10,732 nucleotides of DNA. Origin: Acidimicrobiaceae bacterium. GTDB lineage: Bacteria > Actinomycetota > Acidimicrobiia > Acidimicrobiales > RAAP-2. Below are positions 6,958 through 10,732 of the stretch, one piece after another; the first letter of the stretch is position 1, and the number at the start of each line of letters is the position of its first letter. The DNA lies in NCBI GenBank assembly GCA_003152555.1, contig PMAL01000164.1, positions 1 to 10,732 on the forward strand, written 5' to 3'. Under the pieces are notes generated by a model, which saw nothing but the letters and a program-made list of their open reading frames with translations, was not told the DNA's origin and did no database searches. The translations under genes and the position numbers were made by a program.

Positions 6958-7760
6958 CGTCCCAACTGGCGACTGCGCTCGGTTGCCGCCGCCACCGCTT
7001 CGAGAAAGGCGGCCCTCACGGCACGGCCCTCGAGCATACGTAGGCCCGCCGCGGTGGTGCCTCCCGGTGAAGTGACCTGAGCGCGAAGCTCCTCGGGCAA
7101 CTCGCCGGTTTGCTCGAGCAGCGCCGCCGAGCCCTCAAAAGTGCCGACAACTAACTGTCGTGACACTTCTCGGGTGAGACCTTGATGGACTCCGGCGTCG
7201 ATAAGTGCCTCCACCACCAGGTAGAGATAGGCCGGCATCGAACCCGAAAGCCCTGTCACCGCGTCAATATTTCGCTCCGTGACTCGTACGACCGTTCCCA
7301 CTGCACTGAGAATCGTCTCAGCCCAGTCGAGGTCGTTCTTGGTGACAAACGATCCGCCGGCAATCGCACTGACGCCCTTGCGAACGAGTACCGGCGTGTT
7401 AGGCATCGAGCGGATGACCGCGACGGGTCCAGGAAACACCGCCTCGATACGCGCGCACGAGAGACCGGCCACCACCGAAAGCAGTCGCGTGACACCAGTT
7501 TCGCCGACGCTACGCGCGGCGCCTTCAGCGTGATCGGGCTTAACGCAGAGCAATACACCAGTGTTGGCATCGACATAACCGGACTCGATTGATGCGCTGA
7601 CCATGACGCCAGGCAACTGCGCGCTCAGTGAATCGCGCTGATCACTCGAAACCTCGACAATGGCCATTTGTTCGGGCGCACACCACGCGGCGTCGACTAG
7701 TCCCGCTGCGAGGGCCGAGCCGATTCGTCCGCCGCCCATGACAATGAGTCGATACGCCAT
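6954..7760 (-). CDS. proC: Pyrroline-5-carboxylate reductase
   Basis: Last step of proline synthesis, NAD(P)H-dependent reduction of 1-pyrroline-5-carboxylate in the cytoplasm. The 268 residues match the family. The N-terminal nucleotide-binding loop is MGGGRIGSALAAGL (8-21). LLCVKPDHAE (70-79), SVVAGLS and RSMPNTPVLVRKGVSAI (117-133) are family blocks. The C-terminal helical domain has DAVTGLSGSMPAYLYLVVEAL (166-186) and the diagnostic VTSPGGTTAAGLRMLE (229-244). The ATG at 7760 lacks a Shine-Dalgarno sequence; a TAGCGT hexamer lies 6 nt upstream and shares its TAG with the ybjN stop codon. The 22-bp gap to rex carries the rex promoter. proC near rex and hem genes recurs in actinobacteria. 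Confidence 0.96.
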   Translation of the reverse strand: MAYRLIVMGGGRIGSALAAGLVDAAWCAPEQMAIVEVSSDQRDSLSAQLPGVMVSASIESGYVDANTGVLLCVKPDHAEGAARSVGETGVTRLLSVVAGLSCARIEAVFPGPVAVIRSMPNTPVLVRKGVSAIAGGSFVTKNDLDWAETILSAVGTVVRVTERNIDAVTGLSGSMPAYLYLVVEALIDAGVHQGLTREVSRQLVVGTFEGSAALLEQTGELPEELRAQVTSPGGTTAAGLRMLEGRAVRAAFLEAVAAATERSRQLGR

Positions 7761-7766
7761 AACGTA

Positions 7767-7772
7767 ACGCTA
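7767..7772 (-). promoter_or_regulatory. Putative -10 element (TAGCGT) of a leaderless proC promoter
   Basis: TAGCGT, then TACGTT (6 nt), then ATG on the minus strand. Its first three bases are the ybjN stop codon, so part of the match could be chance. The same hexamer occurs before sodX. Confidence 0.45.
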
Positions 7773-8273
7773 CCTGGCGTCAGGTTGGGTTTTCTTGCGC
7801 CGTCGATACAGCGATCCGTAACCCATGGTCATGGCCGTCGGAAAGATTTCGTCGACGTACGTCAGCGTGGCTCCAACCAGTTCGTCGAGGCGCTCAAGAC
7901 TCATCTCGCCCACCGGGATTTGCGTCATCAGGTAGATCCCGTTTTCCGGTCCAATCGCCACGTGCAGGATTCGCATGTCCGCGTTCTTGACGAGCATGTA
8001 ACGAAAGAGCTCCTCGTGGTTTTCTTCGGGCGCGGGCATCAACTCGGTTTCTACGTGCACCGTTCGCTGGCGCAAGGAGAGCCACACGGTGATGACGTCC
8101 TTCTCATCGCCGTGAAGTCGAATGAGCCAATGAAAATGGCCCTTATCGTCGGGCGACTCGTGATGTTCGATCTCGCCGAGCATCCCGCCTTCACGCCACT
8201 GACGGCCCCACTCACTCACCACTTCATTGAGACGTTGCGCGGCGTCGCCGTCGGCGATCGGGGCAGTCGTCAC
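7770..8273 (-). CDS. YbjN-domain protein encoded next to mshA
   Basis: A 167-residue protein with the features of the YbjN family, a fold related to type III secretion chaperones. Visible are a helical start (LNEVVSEWGRQWREG), a beta-rich centre (FHWLIRLHGDEKDVITVWLSLRQRTVHVETEL), an ELFRYMLVKNADM helix, and IYLMTQIPVGEMSLERLDELVGATLTYVDE near the end, followed by a basic tail RRRKKTQ. No catalytic motif, signal peptide or membrane segment is seen. It starts with GTG only 2 nt after the mshA stop, so it is almost certainly co-translated with mshA. In Mycobacterium a comparable gene (Rv0487) directly follows mshA. That pairing suggests a helper or regulatory role in mycothiol synthesis, but no function is established from sequence. 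Confidence 0.85.
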   Translation of the reverse strand: MTTAPIADGDAAQRLNEVVSEWGRQWREGGMLGEIEHHESPDDKGHFHWLIRLHGDEKDVITVWLSLRQRTVHVETELMPAPEENHEELFRYMLVKNADMRILHVAIGPENGIYLMTQIPVGEMSLERLDELVGATLTYVDEIFPTAMTMGYGSLYRRRKKTQPDAR

Positions 8274-8275
8274 GA

Positions 8276-9493
8276 CTAGCAGCGAAGCAGGGAGGACAGC
8301 GCCAATCGTTCCGTGAGGTCGGCCAAGGACTCGGCGGCAGCGCGCCAGGTGTAACCACGAGCGAGCAGGACCGCTCCGGTTGACATGGCCGTTGAATGAT
8401 CAGGGTCGAGGGTCACCTCAACGGCGTTCGCCCACACCGCGGGGTCGCGCTCTTCGATCAAGAAACCATTGACGCCCGGCTCAATCAGCGTCTTGAGACC
8501 ACCGACGTCGCTCGCGATGACGGGAGTACCGCAACCAGACGACTCGAGCGCCACGAGACCAAAACTCTCCGAGCGCGAGGGCACGAGCGTGACGTCAGCC
8601 GCGCGCATCCACGTTGACAACAACTGATGAGCCTGCGGGGCGACAAAGCTGACCTGGCCAATTACGCCCGCCTTCGCGACGCGATCGTGCAGGCGAGTCA
8701 ACGTCTCTCGACCGTCGGGTCCAGACGGCCCACCAATAATTGCGAGCAGCGCGTTGCGTCCGCGCTTCCTCATCTCGATCAAGGTTTCGAGCGCGAGGTC
8801 CACGCCCTTCAATGCTTGGATGCGTCCGACAAAGAGCAACATCGTGGCGTCGGGGTCAATACCGAGGGCGCGACGGGCTTGGGGACGGTAGCCCGGAGCA
8901 AAAAACGCGTGTTGCACGCCGAGCGGCACCACGTGCACCCGTGACGGCGATGCATCGTAGAAACGGACAATCTGCTCGGCCTCGACCTCGCAACTCGCCA
9001 GCACCGCGTCAGCACAAGCAAAGATTGCCGCTTCTTGTTTGGCTCGCTCTTCTGATTCGTCTTCAAACGTCTCAGCTTTGACCCGCTCGAGCGTGTGAAA
9101 CGTCATGATCAAGGGAATATTGAGTTCGTGTTTCAGACGGTGTCCGCTGAGACCACTTAGCCAGTAGTTGGCATGTATGGCGTCGGGCGCGCCGGTACAT
9201 CGAAACGAGGTTGCGACCGAGTCGGTGAACTCATCAATGTAGAGCGGGAACTCGTCGCGTTCGAGCGTGGTTGCCGGTCCCGCGGTCACGTGGTGTACTC
9301 GAAATCCTGGCTCGACGAGCACCGTATCGTGCACTTGGGGATTGTCACGTCGGGTATAGACGTCCACTTCGTGGCCCAGTCGCGCAAAGGCACTCGAAAG
9401 CTCACGAACGTAGACATTCATGCCGCCGCCATCGCCCGTGCCGGGCTGTGCCAACGGCGACGTGTGATATGAGAGGACGGCCAGACGAACCAT
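8276..9493 (-). CDS. mshA: D-inositol-3-phosphate glycosyltransferase (mycothiol biosynthesis)
   Basis: Family GT4 retaining glycosyltransferase that joins GlcNAc from UDP-GlcNAc to 1-L-myo-inositol-1-phosphate, the first committed step of mycothiol, the actinobacterial counterpart of glutathione. The 405 residues carry the MshA-specific N-terminal loop HTSPLAQPGTGDGGGMNVYV (10-29), ANYWLSGLSGHRL (108-120), FHTLERVKAETF (132-143), and VVPLGVQHAFFAPG. The donor-binding half has FVGRIQALKGVDLALE (221-236) and the EX7E motif ESFGLVALE (E309, E317), followed by GTPVIASDVGGL. The ATG at 9493 has no Shine-Dalgarno sequence; TAGTGT lies 6 nt upstream. The gap to sodX is 39 bp. mshB, mshC and mshD are not in the window. 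Confidence 0.95.
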   Translation of the reverse strand: MVRLAVLSYHTSPLAQPGTGDGGGMNVYVRELSSAFARLGHEVDVYTRRDNPQVHDTVLVEPGFRVHHVTAGPATTLERDEFPLYIDEFTDSVATSFRCTGAPDAIHANYWLSGLSGHRLKHELNIPLIMTFHTLERVKAETFEDESEERAKQEAAIFACADAVLASCEVEAEQIVRFYDASPSRVHVVPLGVQHAFFAPGYRPQARRALGIDPDATMLLFVGRIQALKGVDLALETLIEMRKRGRNALLAIIGGPSGPDGRETLTRLHDRVAKAGVIGQVSFVAPQAHQLLSTWMRAADVTLVPSRSESFGLVALESSGCGTPVIASDVGGLKTLIEPGVNGFLIEERDPAVWANAVEVTLDPDHSTAMSTGAVLLARGYTWRAAAESLADLTERLALSSLLRC

Positions 9494-9499
9494 TTAGCA

Positions 9500-9505
9500 A
9501 CACTA
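9500..9505 (-). promoter_or_regulatory. Putative -10 element (TAGTGT) of a leaderless mshA promoter
   Basis: TAGTGT, then TGCTAA (6 nt), then ATG on the minus strand. There is no Shine-Dalgarno sequence in the 39-bp gap and no convincing -35. Confidence 0.5.
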
Positions 9506-9532
9506 CCGGCGCGTTCCTCAAATCATCTGGGA

Positions 9533-9853
9533 CTATTTCAGCCCTTTCGCCCGTTTGGGCGAAAGCACGATCCACTTGATCTCGCGCTCTCTGACCGGTC
9601 CGAAGTCACGCGAGTCCGTCGAAGCGGCCGCGTTGTCGCCGGATAATTCGAGCCGGTTACCATTGCGGGCCACGCAACGCTTTAGCAACCAACGGTCGTG
9701 CCCTCGAGGGTCTCGAAGTACGACCACTTCTCCGATCCGAACCCGCCGCCAACGGCGAACCATTGTCAACCGCTCGCCCGGCACGAACGCCGGCACCATT
9801 GATGAACCATCGACACTGATGCGTCGGAAGAAAAAACCCAGGAGCCGTGACAC
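9533..9853 (-). CDS. sodX: Nickel-type superoxide dismutase maturation protease (signal peptidase S26 family)
   Basis: Small S26-type serine protease that removes the Ni-SOD propeptide to expose the nickel-binding N-terminal histidine. The 106 residues carry the catalytic pair of the family: Ser18 in VDGSSMVPAFVPGERL and Lys58 in RWLLKRCVA. The conserved box SGDNAAASTDSRDFGPV lies at 71-87. Apart from a short LLGFFF (4-9) there is no membrane anchor, unlike export signal peptidases. This fits a cytoplasmic partner for Ni-SOD, which has no export signal. The start is GTG at 9853, the only possible start that keeps Ser18; an in-frame stop lies ten codons upstream. There is no Shine-Dalgarno sequence, but TAGCGT lies 7 nt upstream. 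It is divergent from sodN, its presumed substrate gene. Confidence 0.93.
   Translation of the reverse strand: MSRLLGFFFRRISVDGSSMVPAFVPGERLTMVRRWRRVRIGEVVVLRDPRGHDRWLLKRCVARNGNRLELSGDNAAASTDSRDFGPVREREIKWIVLSPKRAKGLK
9544..9565 (-). repeat. Perfect 9-bp hairpin in the last codons of sodX
   Basis: CTTTCGCCC and GGGCGAAAG flank a 4-nt loop, within the codons for LSPKRAKG, just before the sodX stop and upstream of the mshA promoter. No U-run follows on the minus strand, so it is not a classical intrinsic terminator. It could slow or partly stop transcription, or protect the sodX 3' end. Confidence 0.55.
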
Positions 9854-9860
9854 CAGGTGA

Positions 9861-9866
9861 ACGCTA
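9861..9866 (-). promoter_or_regulatory. Putative -10 element (TAGCGT) of a leaderless sodX promoter
   Basis: TAGCGT, then TCACCTG (7 nt), then GTG on the minus strand. It is identical to the hexamer before proC. It lies in the 95-bp region between divergent sodX and sodN; I could not pick out a sodN promoter there with any confidence. Confidence 0.4.
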
Positions 9867-9936
9867 CTGGAGCATTCTGATTAACCTGCGAAGAGTAGGG
9901 AATGGTCTTGGCTCGATGCGAAGACCTCGAGAATCG

Positions 9937-9946
9937 AAAGGGGAAG
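9937..9946 (+). promoter_or_regulatory. Ribosome binding site of sodN
   Basis: Purine-rich AAAGGGGAAG lies just before the ATG at 9949. It decides the start against an in-frame GTG at 9847 that would add 34 residues with no family counterpart and would overlap sodX. Confidence 0.75.
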
Positions 9947-9948
9947 CT

Positions 9949-10365
9949 ATGACGCTTCTTTCACGTATCAATGCACTGCTTGACTCCACGACGACTCCGC
10001 TCGTTGTCTCGGCACACTGCGACCTGCCGTGTGGCGTCTACGACCCGGCACAGGCCAAGATCGACGCGCAATCAGTGAAGGCCTGCATGGAGAAGTACGC
10101 CGCGTCAAGCGACCCTGACTTCAAAGTTCGCGCGGTGTTAATCAAAGAAGAACGCTGCGAGTTGGTCAAACACCACCTTTGGGTTTTGTGGACTGACTAC
10201 TTCAAGCCCGAGCACCTCAAGCAGTACCCAAACCTGCACGAGTTGTTTTGGAACGCGACGAAGTCGGCCGGCGAAGCTAAGAAGACGCAAGACGTTGAAG
10301 TTGCTGATCGCTTATTGAGTGAGATTGATGGAATCGCCGAAATTTTCTGGGCAACCAAAAAGTAA
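9949..10365 (+). CDS. sodN: Nickel superoxide dismutase
   Basis: Converts superoxide to oxygen and hydrogen peroxide at a nickel centre; works as a cytoplasmic hexamer. The precursor is 138 residues. The nickel hook HCDLPCGVY is intact at 23-31: H23 (mature residue 1), C24, C28 and Y31. Residues 1-22 (MTLLSRINALL... to ...VVSA) are the propeptide, expected to be removed by SodX before H23, leaving 116 residues, close to the Streptomyces enzyme. KHHLWVLWTDYFKPEHLKQYP (74-94) and the ending EIFWATKK are also typical. The propeptide is longer than the 14 residues known from Streptomyces. Extra cysteines C46 and C70 lie outside the hook. The gene is single, with its own ribosome binding site, and ends at a strong terminator. 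In actinobacteria Ni-SOD is commonly induced by nickel; no Nur box was recognised here. Confidence 0.97.
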   Translation: MTLLSRINALLDSTTTPLVVSAHCDLPCGVYDPAQAKIDAQSVKACMEKYAASSDPDFKVRAVLIKEERCELVKHHLWVLWTDYFKPEHLKQYPNLHELFWNATKSAGEAKKTQDVEVADRLLSEIDGIAEIFWATKK

Positions 10366-10379
10366 AGTTCAGTTTTAAT

Positions 10380-10414
10380 GTAAAAACCCGGCGGAATCTT
10401 CGCCGGGTTTTTAC
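10380..10414. terminator. Bidirectional intrinsic terminator between sodN and the zinc-finger gene
   Basis: A perfect 14-bp inverted repeat, GTAAAAACCCGGCG and its complement, flanks a 7-nt loop (10394-10400). The GC core CCCGGCG/CGCCGGG is bordered by five A on the left and five T on the right, so it ends transcripts on both strands. It lies 14 bp after the sodN stop and 19 bp after the stop of the convergent gene. Confidence 0.93.
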
Positions 10415-10433
10415 GTGGCCGCAGAGAACCGAA

Positions 10434-10622
10434 CTACGCGAGTTCGGGATGCGCCGGGCAGTTGGCCAACAAAGGGTTCGCAGTTAATGCCGCGTCAGAA
10501 ATCGGTGTATTGCATACCTGACAGTTCCGATACGTGCCAACGCGCAATCGCTCAAGCGCGCGATCCACTTCATTCAGCGTCGTCTCTATCGCGGTAACGC
10601 TTTCATTGTCGAAGTCGGACAT
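10434..10622 (-). CDS. Small TraR/DksA-type zinc-finger protein
   Basis: A 62-residue protein: an acidic helical start (MSDFDNESVTAIETTLNEVD), the family hinge ALERLRVGTYRNC, then a zinc finger C34-x2-C37-x17-C55-x2-H58 (QVCNTPI, LLANCPAHPE). The spacing equals the CX2C-X17-CX2C of DksA/TraR with histidine for the last cysteine. The long coiled coil that DksA pushes into the RNA polymerase secondary channel is missing, so a full DksA role is unlikely. It could bind RNA polymerase or another protein; the target is unknown. ATG at 10622 is chosen over an in-frame TTG two codons upstream because TAAGTT lies exactly 6 nt before the ATG, as in other genes here. Confidence 0.8.
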   Translation of the reverse strand: MSDFDNESVTAIETTLNEVDRALERLRVGTYRNCQVCNTPISDAALTANPLLANCPAHPELA

Positions 10623-10628
10623 ACCCAA

Positions 10629-10634
10629 AACTTA
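10629..10634 (-). promoter_or_regulatory. Putative -10 element (TAAGTT) of the leaderless zinc-finger gene
   Basis: TAAGTT, then TTGGGT (6 nt), then ATG on the minus strand. No Shine-Dalgarno sequence is present. Confidence 0.45.
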
Positions 10635-10641
10635 GTCGCGG

Positions 10642-10670
10642 TTAGGTATCCGTCTTCCCTCAACTACGAT
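10642..10670 (+). promoter_or_regulatory. Possible promoter of tRNA-Lys
   Basis: TTAGGT (10642-10647) and TACGAT (10665-10670) are 17 bp apart and would start transcription a few bases before the tRNA at 10681. The -35 match is weak. Confidence 0.3.
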
Positions 10671-10680
10671 GTAACGCTTG

Positions 10681-10732
10681 GGGCCGCTAGCTCATCGGGA
10701 AGAGCAGGGGACTTTTAATCCCAAGGTGCCGG
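10681..10732 (+). tRNA. tRNA-Lys (anticodon UUU), 3' part beyond the window
   Basis: The first 52 nt of a tRNA. The acceptor strand is GGGCCGC (10681-10687), followed by TA at positions 8-9. The D stem GCTC/GAGC (10690-10693 and 10702-10705) encloses loop ATCGGGAA. The anticodon arm has loop CTTTTAA (10712-10718) with anticodon TTT at 10714-10716. The variable loop AGGTG follows and the T stem begins with CCGG at the edge. One G-A mismatch is predicted at the top of the anticodon stem (27-43). Confidence 0.9.

Noticed and set aside
9847..9948. Longer sodN start at GTG 9847
   Set aside because: It would overlap sodX and add residues unknown in Ni-SOD, while the ATG at 9949 has a good ribosome binding site.
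10623..10628. TTG at 10628 as start of the zinc-finger gene
   Set aside because: The ATG at 10622 is a better start codon and has TAAGTT at the leaderless distance.
1..10732. Mobile elements, phage genes, CRISPR arrays, defence or other new multi-gene systems
   Set aside because: No transposase, integrase, direct repeat array or unfamiliar multi-gene cassette is visible. Nearly all sequence is explained by core metabolic genes.

Overview
The window reads as a stretch of an actinobacterial chromosome with medium-high GC. The support is a mycothiol glycosyltransferase (MshA), a nickel superoxide dismutase with its maturation protease, the rex-hemA-hemC-hemD order known from Streptomyces, and several genes that appear to be leaderless. 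HemD stands alone rather than being fused to a methyltransferase. An uncultured Acidimicrobiia-like lineage would fit, but that is an inference from gene style and not a proven placement.

Layout. From about 9853 down to 1, ten complete genes and one partial gene run head to tail on the minus strand: sodX (Ni-SOD maturation protease), mshA, a YbjN-domain gene, proC, rex, hemA, hemC, hemD, hemB, hemL, and a membrane-anchored protein of unknown function that runs off the left edge. On the right, sodN (Ni-SOD) is divergent from sodX on the plus strand. It converges on a small TraR/DksA-type zinc-finger gene on the minus strand, with a strong two-way terminator between them. A tRNA-Lys(UUU) gene begins at 10681 and is cut by the right edge.

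How the genes work together. HemA, HemL, HemB, HemC and HemD give the complete C5 route from glutamyl-tRNA to uroporphyrinogen III; hemE and later genes are not in the window. Rex is an NADH/NAD+ sensor that often controls respiratory and haem genes. MshA makes the first committed intermediate of mycothiol, the actinobacterial redox buffer. SodN/SodX remove superoxide, and ProC uses NAD(P)H to make proline. The locus therefore has a strong redox and haem theme.

Transcription. The minus-strand genes look like one operon by spacing, but the upstream bases suggest otherwise. Six genes (the zinc-finger gene, sodX, mshA, proC, rex, hemB) have a TAnnnT hexamer exactly 6 nt (7 nt for sodX) before the start codon. 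Five of them have no evident Shine-Dalgarno sequence; hemB is ambiguous. This is the geometry of leaderless promoters. The remaining genes overlap their upstream neighbour (hemC, hemD, hemL, the left-edge gene), follow it within 2 nt (ybjN), or carry a clear ribosome binding site (hemA, sodN). The inferred units are sodX; mshA-ybjN; proC; rex-hemA-hemC-hemD; hemB-hemL-unknown.

I found no mobile element, CRISPR array, phage gene or clearly new multi-gene system. The most interesting points are the recurring leaderless promoter pattern, an operator-like palindrome in the rex promoter, unusual residues in HemA, HemB and Rex, and the unknown membrane protein coupled to hemL.
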